Below the pieces are notes generated by a model. That model searched no databases and was not told where the DNA came from. It saw only the letters and a program-made list of their open reading frames with translations. The position numbers and the translations under genes were made by a program. DNA of 63,253 nt, from positions 1-63,253 of IMG/VR virus record IMGVR_UViG_3300044981_000245; one strand, written 5' to 3'. Positions 24,871 through 34,188 of this stretch are shown one piece after another. Positions within the stretch are counted from its first letter, which is position 1; the number at the start of each line of letters is the position of its first letter. The stretch comes from a virus.

Positions 24871-27800
24871 ATGGCAGGTAGCGGGAACTATTTTTTGGAC
24901 ACGTACGGGCCGAGCGATACCGCTGCACCCGCTGCTGCCCCACAAACCGCTCCCGCGCAAAGTGCGCCCGCACCGGCTGCCGCTCGGGCCGCCGCGCCAC
25001 CGCCGAAGCCGACTGGGAACTACTTCACGGATACCTATGGCCCCAACGATGTCGATCAGCCGACGCTAGCCAAGCCGAAGGCTTCCGCGATTCACGACAC
25101 CATAACCAATCCGGCGCTAAACGGCTTTGAGAAGGGACGGCAAATAGGCTTCATCCTGCAGAGTCCGATGTATAAAGACGAGCAGGTTGCTAGTGCTATT
25201 GCGGAAGCCCAGCAGAAAATAGAACCGCGCCCGGAATATCTCCGACAAGCCGACGAGGTTTTTTCCAATGCGCACGGATGGCTGGGAGTGCTGGACGCAT
25301 ACGTCCACAACCCAAGAGCAGTTCTTGCAAACACCATCCAAGGACTGACTCAGGGCGGCATGGTAATGGGCGCGGCTGTCGCCGGGGGCGCCGCGGGTGG
25401 CCCCGAGGCTGCCGCAGTCAGCGCAGGCGGCGCAGCCTATTTGAATACATATGGCGAAACCATTCTGAACACCTTCGAAGCGCATGGTGTTGACCTGAGC
25501 GATAAAGATGCCGTGCTCGCCGCGATGCATGATCCGGCGCTTATGGCGGCCGCAGCGGCTGCGGGGCACAAAGCCGGTGTGCCTGCGGCGATTATCAACG
25601 CGCTTAGTTTCGGTATCGCCGGCCGGGTAGCGGGACCTGTGACTCGTATAGCTGGAGGCAAAGTTGCGGGCCGTGCAGCGGGCGCGGTTGGCGAAGTCGC
25701 GGCACAGGGCACCATTGGCGCGGGCGGCGAGGCTGCCACGGAAGCATCTCGAGGCGAAGAACTCAACCCGAATGCGATCACTCAGGCGGGGCTGGGGCAG
25801 GCCGCCGCTACAGCGCCGTTCATGGCGCATGGAGTGGTTTCCGATCCCTTGGCGCACGTTGATACGCGCGTAGTTGAAGCACACGCAGACATCATGTCGC
25901 AGGCCCAAGAGACGGCCGCTGCGGCCGTCAAGGCTCAGGGTGGCGACGCGCTGGATCAGACGGTGGCCGCCACGCAGGTCAATGCCGAGGTCGGTGCGCA
26001 CCATGACGCCGCGGCGGTGCAGGGTGCCCGAGACCAAGAAGCGCAGGCCCATGCGGATGCCTTGCAGGCTCACCAGGAGCAGGAAGCCCGAGACGCGGCC
26101 TTCGCCCAAGCCGAAGCGGAGAAGGGCGCCACGCCGGCGCAAGAAGCGCTCGCCAAAGAGAACGCATTTCAGCAGGCGGATGTCGACAACCAGAAAGAAA
26201 AGGACCAAGACTTTTCTGCAGCAAAGAATCAGGTGGGCGAGCAGGCCGTCGAAGCTGCCAAGACCGGTGAGGCCGGTGCCGAGAAGGGCGGGGCGAACGA
26301 GCCCAAGCCGACTTTGGCCGAGGCGCTGCCTCCAGAGCAGCTGGCGGCCCTGCAGGGCCTCAAGGCCCGCCGGGCGGCGGAAGCCGCCCAGCCGCCCGAG
26401 GAGACGGTACAGGAGCGCATGAGGGCACAGGCCAGAGGCACTCCTGACGACTTCCAAGAGCTGCCCGCTAAAGCTCCGGAGACGGCCGTGGCGCCGCCCG
26501 AGGAGGCCGAGCCTGAAACCATAGCCCCTCCCCCGGTTAAGCCCGCAGACCTTGCCGCTCGCAGGCAGGCAGAGCTTGACGCGAAGATGGCAGCAAAGGT
26601 TCGGGGGCCGGCCCCAGAAACCCCAATCGCCTCACCCAATGAGGTGAAAGCACCCCCTAATCGCCTCGGCGCCATCCGGGCAGCTGCGGAGAAACGGGCG
26701 GCATTGTCCTCAGAGCGTGCGGAGAATCCGGTCCGCGAGCCTGAGGGCTACGTGGCCCGCAATGCGGAGACGGGGGACGAAATCAAGCGCTTCCCCACGT
26801 TCGAGGAGGCTCTAGCGCACAAGCAGGCCAACCCGGACCACGACATTACGAAGTTCAAAGCCCCTGAGAATGACTGGTTCAGCGACCTTCGTTCGCGGCT
26901 GGCTATGCCGCATGACGAGGCGAAAGAGCATCTGTCAGGCGTATCAGATGCTCAAGGTGAGCGCGCATTCCAGGTCCATGAGTCGGCCACTGCCGACACC
27001 GTACCGCCGCTTCTAGCCCAGCAGATCAAGGAGCACATGGCTAAGGGCGGCCTGCCGCCCAAAGGCGCCTACAGCGAGGGCGTGGCGCATGTCTTTGCGG
27101 GCAGCCACGAGACCGGGGACAAAGAGGACCTTTTGTCCACAACTGTGCATGAGCTTGCCCACAAAGGCCTCGAGAGCTTCTTGGGTCCCGAACTCGGCCA
27201 CACCATGGACGGCATCTACCGCGATGTAAGGGATACGGCTTGGGCCAAGCGTCTCGTAGAGCGCAGAGGCATGGACACGAGCCGGGTGGATACCCAGCGC
27301 CTGGTGGCGAACGAGTACGCCGCACACATGGCGGAGAACGTCGCCGCGGGACGCGAAGTACACGAGGAGCTACCGGTCAAGGACCGCGTGGCCGGGCATT
27401 GGCAGCGCGTGGTCGACACTGTGCGCGCCGGGCTGCGCAAGATCGGCCTCGTCAAGCACTGGAACGACAATGACATCGCAGCTCTTATCCGGCAGGCGCA
27501 GGCGCACTCAGGCGGCGACCGCGTTGGCCGCGAAGGGACAGACTATAAACAGTCTGGGCCTCTCTTCTCGCTGCAGAATGACGACGACAATATCGCGCAG
27601 AATTTTGCTCCTGACCATCCGATCGCGCAGGCACACAAGCTGGCACGCACGATGGAAGAGCAGGCCAAGTACAACCCGGGCTTCATCCACGACCCTGCCG
27701 GATACATGAAGGAGAAGTGGGACGATACGCTGGGCTCCCGCCTCGCCTTTATCGGTCTACGCAATCTACCCGACTTCCTCAACGAGCGCACCCATGGCGC

Positions 27801-30342
27801 CATGAGCGCAGTACGCGCGTTTATCCGCACTCACGATGCCATGGAAGGCCGCCGCGGGCGGCTCGCAGAGACTGGCGGCAAGCTTGCGCTCGACTGGTCC
27901 AAGTGGGCCACGGCTAACAAGCGCGAGGCCGGAAACCTCGGCGAGCTGATGCACGCCGCGACCATCGGCGGAGTTGACCCCTCACGCGAGTTCCAGCCGA
28001 AGTACTCGGACGAAGTAAAGGCGGTAGACGCGGCCAAGCAGGCGCACGAAGACAGCCGCGAGAATCTGCATCAGAAGCTGAAGCAATACTACCGCAATAA
28101 CCTCGACGATAAAGGCCGTGAGCTCTTCAACAAGGTTCGCGACTTTTACGAGGACCGGCGCAAAGACGTGCTGCAGGGCCTAGAAGCCCGCATCAATGAG
28201 TCCGGTGCCGACGGCAAGACCAAGCAGCAGCTGATGTCGACGCTGCGCCAGAAGTTCGAACAAGGCCGCGTGCAGGGACCGTACTTCCCACTCACCCGCT
28301 TTGGCGACCACTGGGCGCGGGCGATTGACTCGGAAGGCAAGACCGCCTCCTTCTCGCGCTTTGAGAGCGTCAAGCAGAAGCAGGCGTGGATGGACGAAGC
28401 CAAGAAGATGGGCTTCGATGTACAGAGCGGCAAGAAGGCCGACGCCGGCAAGAGCATGATGGAGCGGATCGATCCAGACTTCGTCAAGAAGGTCACGGAA
28501 CTCGCCAAGGACGTCGACCCCAAGCTGGCAGACGAGATCTGGCAGGAATACCTTAAGGCCATGCCTGAGATGTCGATGCGCAAACATCTCATCCACCGGC
28601 AGGGCCGGCTAGGCTATTCCGCCGACGCGCTGCGCGGCTTTGCCTACAACGCCTTCCACGGCTCGCACCAGATCGCCCGTCTCGAGTACGGCAACCGGCT
28701 CGCCGGGCACTTAGATGACATGAATCGTCAGCAGGAGGCCGCGCACAACAACCCTGACCTTACGGACACGGACAAGAATTACGCGACCGAGCTCACCAAA
28801 GAGTTCACCCGCCGCCTCGACTGGATCAACAACCCCAAGGCCGGCGCGTTTGCTTCCGCCATGACCAAGTTCGGCTTCGGCTGGTACCTGGGTTTTGCCC
28901 CCGCAACGGCGTTCCGCATCCTCTCTCAGAACCCCATGCTGGCCCAGCCCATCTTGGCTAAGTACCACGGCCAGCTTGGCGCGACGCGCGAGCTTACGCG
29001 GGCGTCTGCCCAGTTCATCCGCTCCAAAGGACAGGACGGGCTCATTGACTCCCTGCGCGGCAATGAGCGCGATGCCATGGAGCAGGCCAAGGATCAAGGC
29101 CTTTTCTCGAGCACCTGGGCGCAGACGCTTGCCTCGGGCGGTGAGGGCGCGCCGATGACCGGCAAAATGATGGCGTACAACCGCGCCGCGGCGTACCTCT
29201 TCAACGCGGCCGAGCATCACAATCGAGCCACGACATACCTTGCCGCTTACCGGTTAGCGGTAAAAAATGACATGACGCATGCGCAGGCCATGGAGCACGC
29301 GACGGATGCGACGTGGGACAGCCACTTCGATTATACCAATGCCAACCGCCCCCGCTTCATGCAGAACGACTTCGTGAAGGTCGCCGGGCTCTTCAAGCAG
29401 TACTCCCTCGGCGTCACTTATCGTCTGGCGCGTGAGTTCCGCAACATGACCCGTATGGATGGCGGTATTACCCGCGAAGGCAGGAAGCAAGCGACGGTTG
29501 CGATGGCATCACTCTTGGGCCGATCGGCGATGTTCTCGGGTGTGACGGGCTTACCGTTATACTGGGTGGCGTCCAACATGCTCAACTACGCGCTCGGCGA
29601 CAAGGATAACCCGGTCGACTCAACTGCGTTGATCCACAAGCAGCTGAACGACACGATGGGTCAGACGGCAGGTGATGCCATCATGACTGGGCCTATGGGC
29701 GCCCTAACCGGGGCATCCTTGTCGACCGGCGCCTCTTACAACGACCTCTGGTACAAGCCGCCCGGGCAGGATATGTCGGCGGTCGACCAAACCAAGGATG
29801 CGCTCGACCAGCTCGGCGGCGCCATCCCCGCCATCGGGCTCAACGCCATGCAGGGCGTAGGCCAGATCGCGCACGGCAACATTGAGCGCGGGCTTGAGCA
29901 CTTCCTGCCGCCGGCGCTTGCGGGTCCGGTCAAGGCGGCGCGCTACGCCACGCAGGGTGTGCAGAACACCAAGGGCGAGCCGATCATGAAGCCCGAGGAC
30001 ATGGCGGACCGGGACAAATACCTGCAGGCCTTTGGCTTCACGCCGCAGGACGTCGCCGATCAGTACGCAGTGAACAACGCCCGCTCGAACAACGTCAAGG
30101 AGCTCGACGCTCGGCGCGCGTGGCTCAAGAACGCATATGCGGCGGCGTTATCGAGCGGACACGATGACGACGTGACAGAGGCTGCGAATGACATCGCAGC
30201 CTTCAACGAGAAGAATCCGGAGTACGCCATTGGCGGAGACGAAGCAAGCTACATCATGAACCAGGCGAAGCAGGCTGCGACTTCCATCAATGGCATAAAC
30301 CTACCGCCGCGACTGCGCGGCAAACTTGAGGAGAAATACTAA
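24871..30342 (+). CDS. Giant internal virion/ejection protein with zincin motif
   Basis: An 1823-residue protein, the largest in the genome. The N-terminus carries two copies of a GNYFxDTYGPxD motif (residues 5-16 and 49-60). A Gly/Ala hydrophobic region (~170-280) and a long Ala/Glu/Gln coiled region (~300-620) follow. An HELAH motif at residues 760-764, followed by a helix with Asn-Glu-Tyr-Ala-Ala-His, looks like a zinc metalloprotease site. The C-terminal ~900 residues are helical and resemble the large polyvalent-protein-associated (LPD38-like) region found in phage ejection proteins. It probably travels with the DNA and acts in the host envelope or cytoplasm. A GGAGAG site precedes the ATG. 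Confidence 0.8.
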   Translation: MAGSGNYFLDTYGPSDTAAPAAAPQTAPAQSAPAPAAARAAAPPPKPTGNYFTDTYGPNDVDQPTLAKPKASAIHDTITNPALNGFEKGRQIGFILQSPMYKDEQVASAIAEAQQKIEPRPEYLRQADEVFSNAHGWLGVLDAYVHNPRAVLANTIQGLTQGGMVMGAAVAGGAAGGPEAAAVSAGGAAYLNTYGETILNTFEAHGVDLSDKDAVLAAMHDPALMAAAAAAGHKAGVPAAIINALSFGIAGRVAGPVTRIAGGKVAGRAAGAVGEVAAQGTIGAGGEAATEASRGEELNPNAITQAGLGQAAATAPFMAHGVVSDPLAHVDTRVVEAHADIMSQAQETAAAAVKAQGGDALDQTVAATQVNAEVGAHHDAAAVQGARDQEAQAHADALQAHQEQEARDAAFAQAEAEKGATPAQEALAKENAFQQADVDNQKEKDQDFSAAKNQVGEQAVEAAKTGEAGAEKGGANEPKPTLAEALPPEQLAALQGLKARRAAEAAQPPEETVQERMRAQARGTPDDFQELPAKAPETAVAPPEEAEPETIAPPPVKPADLAARRQAELDAKMAAKVRGPAPETPIASPNEVKAPPNRLGAIRAAAEKRAALSSERAENPVREPEGYVARNAETGDEIKRFPTFEEALAHKQANPDHDITKFKAPENDWFSDLRSRLAMPHDEAKEHLSGVSDAQGERAFQVHESATADTVPPLLAQQIKEHMAKGGLPPKGAYSEGVAHVFAGSHETGDKEDLLSTTVHELAHKGLESFLGPELGHTMDGIYRDVRDTAWAKRLVERRGMDTSRVDTQRLVANEYAAHMAENVAAGREVHEELPVKDRVAGHWQRVVDTVRAGLRKIGLVKHWNDNDIAALIRQAQAHSGGDRVGREGTDYKQSGPLFSLQNDDDNIAQNFAPDHPIAQAHKLARTMEEQAKYNPGFIHDPAGYMKEKWDDTLGSRLAFIGLRNLPDFLNERTHGAMSAVRAFIRTHDAMEGRRGRLAETGGKLALDWSKWATANKREAGNLGELMHAATIGGVDPSREFQPKYSDEVKAVDAAKQAHEDSRENLHQKLKQYYRNNLDDKGRELFNKVRDFYEDRRKDVLQGLEARINESGADGKTKQQLMSTLRQKFEQGRVQGPYFPLTRFGDHWARAIDSEGKTASFSRFESVKQKQAWMDEAKKMGFDVQSGKKADAGKSMMERIDPDFVKKVTELAKDVDPKLADEIWQEYLKAMPEMSMRKHLIHRQGRLGYSADALRGFAYNAFHGSHQIARLEYGNRLAGHLDDMNRQQEAAHNNPDLTDTDKNYATELTKEFTRRLDWINNPKAGAFASAMTKFGFGWYLGFAPATAFRILSQNPMLAQPILAKYHGQLGATRELTRASAQFIRSKGQDGLIDSLRGNERDAMEQAKDQGLFSSTWAQTLASGGEGAPMTGKMMAYNRAAAYLFNAAEHHNRATTYLAAYRLAVKNDMTHAQAMEHATDATWDSHFDYTNANRPRFMQNDFVKVAGLFKQYSLGVTYRLAREFRNMTRMDGGITREGRKQATVAMASLLGRSAMFSGVTGLPLYWVASNMLNYALGDKDNPVDSTALIHKQLNDTMGQTAGDAIMTGPMGALTGASLSTGASYNDLWYKPPGQDMSAVDQTKDALDQLGGAIPAIGLNAMQGVGQIAHGNIERGLEHFLPPALAGPVKAARYATQGVQNTKGEPIMKPEDMADRDKYLQAFGFTPQDVADQYAVNNARSNNVKELDARRAWLKNAYAAALSSGHDDDVTEAANDIAAFNEKNPEYAIGGDEASYIMNQAKQAATSINGINLPPRLRGKLEEKY

Positions 30343-30674
30343 TGTCAACTCCAGTCTTAAATCCAAAGGTCGGATTCACCATTCAGCAGGGCACGTCGAC
30401 GTTCTCCGCAGAGCAGGTGACGTCGGCAGTGCTGCTGTATGGCGCCGTCAGCGGCGGTCCGTACACCGGCACCTACACAGTGCCGCCGGCAACGGTCAGT
30501 GCGGATGCGGCGTCTGGCGCCATCTTAGTGCCGATAGGCAGCTTCGTGCTGCCCGAGGGCATTACCTACGTGGTAGCGGAAGTCGGCAACGCTGCCGGCG
30601 AGAGCTTGGCGTCCCCGGAAGCGGCCGTGCAGATCCTTGCCGTCCCTACTGCGCCAACTTTGTCTGTCGCGTAA
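30342..30674 (+). CDS. Small Ig/FnIII-like virion protein
   Basis: A 110-residue beta-rich protein starting in a one-base overlap with the giant protein. Alternating hydrophobic strands with Gly/Pro turns (YTVPPATVSAD, YVVAEVGNAAGES) suggest an Ig or fibronectin-like sandwich. No Cys, no signal peptide. Such small domains often decorate capsids or join tail parts; function unknown. Confidence 0.6.
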   Translation: MSTPVLNPKVGFTIQQGTSTFSAEQVTSAVLLYGAVSGGPYTGTYTVPPATVSADAASGAILVPIGSFVLPEGITYVVAEVGNAAGESLASPEAAVQILAVPTAPTLSVA

Positions 30675-30684
30675 TCAGGGCGGT

Positions 30685-31302
30685 ATGGAGTTGGCTATGG
30701 CACCTGCTATCTACCTTCTGAGACACGGCCGCACAGCGATGGACGCGTTGAAGCGCTCCGACGGCTGGGTGGATCTGCCGCTCTCGGATAAAGGGCGCAT
30801 GGGCCTTATTGAACCGCAGCAATATCTGAAGCTGGAGCCGGTGGCGAAGATATATTCGCCGCCGCTCCGGCGGACGGAGGAGACTGCCCACATTATTGCA
30901 TCCGGCATGATGCACAAGCCGGACGTGCTGACGACGCCCAAGGCCATGACCTGGAACCTAGGCGTGCTCGCCGGGGCGCACAAGGAGCAGAACCGTCCTA
31001 AAGTGAAGCGCCTGCTCGCAAACCCAGACGAAGTGCCGCTAGGCGGAGAGTCCTACAACGAGTTCAAGAAGCGGTACATGGGCTGGTTCCAGACGCGCGC
31101 GGAGCAGTCCCGCCGGGCGGGCAAACCGATCCTGCTTATCTGCTCGGGTTCCAACCTGCGCTTGGTGAGTGAGATCCTGCTCGACGACAGGGATAAGCTG
31201 AACTTGGACGAAGGCGGTTTAGCTGTGCTTCACTACGCCAAGGGTAGCTGGCACGCCGAGGTGCTCTTTGGGGATAAGGCAGAGGAGGACGAAATCTCAT
31301 GA
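30685..31302 (+). CDS. Histidine phosphatase-superfamily protein, second His replaced
   Basis: A 205-residue protein with the phosphoglycerate-mutase-like fold. The phosphohistidine motif LLRHGRT lies at residues ~11-17. A conserved Arg-Arg-Thr-Glu-Glu-Thr helix and a GGES block follow. The second catalytic His, normally in a V(T/S)HGG context, is replaced: the sequence reads ICSGSNLR. The enzyme may therefore be inactive or altered. An in-frame ATG at 30697 with a GGAG six bases upstream is an alternative start. It lies between the giant ejection protein and the endolysin, an unusual place for metabolic phosphatase activity. The substrate is unknown. Confidence 0.75.
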   Translation: MELAMAPAIYLLRHGRTAMDALKRSDGWVDLPLSDKGRMGLIEPQQYLKLEPVAKIYSPPLRRTEETAHIIASGMMHKPDVLTTPKAMTWNLGVLAGAHKEQNRPKVKRLLANPDEVPLGGESYNEFKKRYMGWFQTRAEQSRRAGKPILLICSGSNLRLVSEILLDDRDKLNLDEGGLAVLHYAKGSWHAEVLFGDKAEEDEIS

Positions 31303-31772
31303 TGCTCAACGCCAATCTGCTGCGCGGCAACATTCAGAATACGCTAACGCCACTCGGACTCTATAGCCTCGACGCCGAAGAGCTGCTCATGGCCACGGCA
31401 GCGCAGGAAAGTCTGCTTGGGCAGTACCGCACGCAGATGGGCGGCCCTGCGCTTGGGATATTTCAGATGGAGCCCTTCGATTTCAACGACATTTGGGCGA
31501 ACTACCTGCACTACAAACCGATCGCAGTGCCGATTCAAGCTTTGTTCACGGCGAACATTATCAACGTGCAGGACATCGTGAATAACGACGCCGCGGCAAT
31601 CGCCATGGCGCGCGTGCACTACCTGCGCGCTCCGGGGATGCTGCCTGCCGCGACGGACCTTGCAGGCCTGTGGGCGTACTACAAGCGCGTGTGGAATACG
31701 CCGCTGGGCGCCGCGACACAGCAGCAGTTCTATTCGAACTATCACAACCTGGTGCAGGGGCCTGCACGATGA
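31299..31772 (+). CDS. Endolysin, lysozyme/transglycosylase-like
   Basis: A 157-residue protein with an AGAGGAGG site upstream. It has a TAAQESLLG motif in which the Glu is the likely general acid, followed by GPALGIFQMEPF, as in lysozyme and soluble-transglycosylase folds. No signal peptide or SAR helix is visible, so export would need a holin. It overlaps the upstream stop and the downstream membrane protein, forming a compact lysis unit. Confidence 0.82.
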   Translation: MMLNANLLRGNIQNTLTPLGLYSLDAEELLMATAAQESLLGQYRTQMGGPALGIFQMEPFDFNDIWANYLHYKPIAVPIQALFTANIINVQDIVNNDAAAIAMARVHYLRAPGMLPAATDLAGLWAYYKRVWNTPLGAATQQQFYSNYHNLVQGPAR

Positions 31773-31960
31773 ACCACAAGGACTGGCGCGATTACATGAC
31801 CTACGTCTTCACCGGCACGATCCTGACGATCGCCAGTGTTTACGTGTGGCATCATCCGAGCGATATTAATTTTGCCACTTGGGCGACCGTGTGCGGGACT
31901 CTTTCCTGCATACTGAAGTGGTTGGACATCACCGACGACAAGCAAAGGGACGCCCAGTGA
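31769..31960 (+). CDS. Holin candidate, two membrane helices
   Basis: A 63-residue protein whose ATG overlaps the endolysin stop. Two hydrophobic helices (about residues 10-27 and 36-52) are joined by a short polar turn, and the C-terminus is charged (Asp-Asp-Lys-Gln-Arg-Asp). Size and topology fit a class II holin that releases the endolysin. No sequence family was recognised. Confidence 0.7.
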   Translation: MNHKDWRDYMTYVFTGTILTIASVYVWHHPSDINFATWATVCGTLSCILKWLDITDDKQRDAQ

Positions 31961-32175
31961 ATCTCACCGACTACATTCCGCACGGCATGATCGTGGCCTT
32001 CGGCACGGTTGTATCTTGGATCTACCGCGAACATGTCAAGCAGGATGACCACCGCTTCGACAAGATCTCCGAAGCCATGAAGCTGCTATTGGAGGGCCAG
32101 ACTAAGCTGGCTTCAAAGATAGCCGACAACCACGCCGATGTGCTGAAGCTGTTCATCACGGAGAAGAAGGGTTAG
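31957..32175 (+). CDS. Small membrane protein with coiled C-terminus
   Basis: A 72-residue protein starting at a GTG that overlaps the previous stop. One membrane helix (about residues 8-23) is followed by a charged helix of about 45 residues. It may be a holin, an antiholin or a holin partner. Its coupling to the endolysin-holin pair is the main evidence for a lysis role. Confidence 0.6.
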   Translation: MNLTDYIPHGMIVAFGTVVSWIYREHVKQDDHRFDKISEAMKLLLEGQTKLASKIADNHADVLKLFITEKKG

Positions 32176-32219
32176 AAACAGCCTTCTAGCATCCAACGGG
32201 CCGCACGCAGGAGACGCGC

Positions 32220-32771
32220 ATGTTCGACAGGATCTTCGAGATCATTCAGTGGCTCTTCGAGTCGCTGGTTCCTTTTGTGGTTCTCCAGCCATTTGAGGCA
32301 GGCGTCCTTTGTCGTCTCGGCAAGTACAAGCGGGATGTCGGCCCAGGCCTGCATTGGGTTTTTCCCTTCCACATAGATCAGATCTGGCATGACCACATCA
32401 CCCCACGCACAGATCACCTGATTGGCCTCGCAACGACGACGACAGACGGCCGAGCCATTGGGTTTGACGCTGTTGTCACTTGGAAGATAGACAAAATACG
32501 CAAAGCTCTCTTGGAGGTCACTGATCTCAAGGACGCGATTTCGGATACCTGCTCCGGCGAGATAGGAACAACACTCGCTCAGAGTGATTGGGCGTCCATT
32601 CGGGACGGTAAGACGGTCGAAGAGCTCACGAAGGCATGCCGTGCGCGCGGCTGGAAGTGGGGAGTTGAGATCCTCAACGTGCAGCTCAGCGGCGTAGCCG
32701 TAGTCCGAAATTTCCGGGTAACAGGAAATAGTCAGCCGCACACCGTCCATCTTACCCCCTCAGGTCTTTAA
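32220..32771 (+). CDS. SPFH/band-7 (stomatin-like) domain protein
   Basis: A 183-residue protein with an AGGAG site. A hydrophobic N-terminus (residues ~5-22) leads into an SPFH core: VVLQPFEAGVLCRLGKY followed by Gly-Pro-Gly-Leu-His-Trp-Val-Phe-Pro-Phe, then TTDGRAIGFDAVVTWKI and a helical end. SPFH proteins form large membrane-associated ring assemblies. This is the last plus-strand gene and converges on the SNF2 helicase gene with a 20-bp overlap. A minus-strand frame across the same bases is a shadow. Its role in the phage is unknown; influence on membrane or lysis is inference. Confidence 0.8.
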   Translation: MFDRIFEIIQWLFESLVPFVVLQPFEAGVLCRLGKYKRDVGPGLHWVFPFHIDQIWHDHITPRTDHLIGLATTTTDGRAIGFDAVVTWKIDKIRKALLEVTDLKDAISDTCSGEIGTTLAQSDWASIRDGKTVEELTKACRARGWKWGVEILNVQLSGVAVVRNFRVTGNSQPHTVHLTPSGL

Positions 32772-34188
32772 CGAGCCGCTGCGCTACGCGCAGTTGGGCG
32801 GCGGACTGTTGCTCGCCTTTGAAGTTGAGCATGGATTCAGCATCCTCGTCGACTGTTCCCTCAGTAACGATATGATGGATGCAAACTTTTCTTCCAGTTC
32901 GTCGATGGCCGCCGGCCAAACGACCGTTGAGCTGGTCGTAAAACTCTCTATTGCTTGTGAATCCGAACCACACCAGGTTCTCTGCTCCCGATACGTACAG
33001 GTCATTAAGCCCGTGTCCGGCAGAGGCCGGATGCATGACCCCAATGTCGTACTCACCACGTCTCCAAGCATCCAGACTCTTTCCGGTGCGCAGGATACCG
33101 AGACGTCCAAGGTTTTTAGGCGCGCTTCCAAAGATTCTTTCGACGTCATGTACGAATCCATATCCTACGATGACTGGACGAGGGAGACTTTCCAGCAGCT
33201 CCCACAATGCGTCCAGCTTGCGGCGGTGTATCTCGTGCCACTTGTGGTCTTCGTCGTAGACAGCGCCGTTTGCCATTTGCAGGAGCTTCCCCCACAGGAC
33301 GCCAGCGTTAACAGCGGTGATTTGCTTACCCGCAATATCAAGTACGGAGCTTCGGACCATCTTCGAATAATTTTTACGCTCTTCCGGTCCCAGCGCGACC
33401 CTAATGAAATTGTTGGGTGCCGGGGGCTGTGCATCCTTAACGGCGTGATATAGGTGCGCGATTTTGGCGTCGATCTTTTCTGCGGCGCCTTCTTTGAGCG
33501 AGTACGAGGGGACGCCATCGTTTACTTCCTTGTTGAAATAAAGCCGGAGAAAATGCTCTTCATATTCGCCCAGAGCCGCGCCGCCATCGAGGAGCCACGC
33601 TTGTTGGAAGACATCTCTATATCCGTTGGGCATGAGAGACCCCGTCGACTCGTATACTCGGGAAACGAGGCGACGGAGACGCCGTATCGATTTGGTCCGA
33701 TCGGAACTCTGCGATTTGAAGCTCTGCGACTCGTCAAGTATGAGACAGTCCCATGGGAAGGGTGCGTATTGTTTGCGGACGAGTCCTTCCCATCGGATGT
33801 AGAGAGACTCGAGCCACGGAACATTGTCTCGTGAAATTGTGTAGATGTCTGCGTCAGCTTGTATCGCTGCAAGTCGCTGCGCAGGAGTGCCGATAATTCT
33901 TGACACCCGAAGTCCTCGCAGATGCTCCCACTCGGTAACTTCACTCGACCAAACGCGTTCACAAACGAGGCGTGGTCCAACGACAAGGACCCTTCGGCAA
34001 TCGAATCGATCGAGAAGCCGCTTGATGTGGGTGAGGAGGACAACTGTTTTCCCACAACCGACCGAATACCATAGTCCGCCAGTGAGACGACCTTCGAGCC
34101 ACGCGAGTCCATCAAGTTGGTCCTTCGTGAGTTGAGAGAACCGCTTTAGCGTCTTCGATGTCGTCAACCCAGTAGACGAAGGCTCCAT
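32752..34188 (-). CDS. SNF2-family DNA helicase/translocase
   Basis: A 478-residue superfamily 2 ATPase. Walker A is SVGCGKT (about residues 42-48), motif II is LILDESQSFK, motif III is STGSLMPNGYRDVFQQ, and the second RecA domain has HPASAGHGLND and a QLNGRLAGGHRRTG arginine-finger region. This is the layout of phage SNF2-like helicases in replication or recombination modules. It is the last gene of the minus-strand transcript. The ATG at 34188 lies inside the VRR-NUC gene (77-base overlap); the start is not certain. Confidence 0.9.
   Translation of the reverse strand: MEPSSTGLTTSKTLKRFSQLTKDQLDGLAWLEGRLTGGLWYSVGCGKTVVLLTHIKRLLDRFDCRRVLVVGPRLVCERVWSSEVTEWEHLRGLRVSRIIGTPAQRLAAIQADADIYTISRDNVPWLESLYIRWEGLVRKQYAPFPWDCLILDESQSFKSQSSDRTKSIRRLRRLVSRVYESTGSLMPNGYRDVFQQAWLLDGGAALGEYEEHFLRLYFNKEVNDGVPSYSLKEGAAEKIDAKIAHLYHAVKDAQPPAPNNFIRVALGPEERKNYSKMVRSSVLDIAGKQITAVNAGVLWGKLLQMANGAVYDEDHKWHEIHRRKLDALWELLESLPRPVIVGYGFVHDVERIFGSAPKNLGRLGILRTGKSLDAWRRGEYDIGVMHPASAGHGLNDLYVSGAENLVWFGFTSNREFYDQLNGRLAGGHRRTGRKVCIHHIVTEGTVDEDAESMLNFKGEQQSAAQLRVAQRLVKDLRG

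Noticed and set aside
32172-32750. 192-codon minus-strand frame
   Set aside because: Opposite the SPFH gene, which has a recognisable domain and an AGGAG site.
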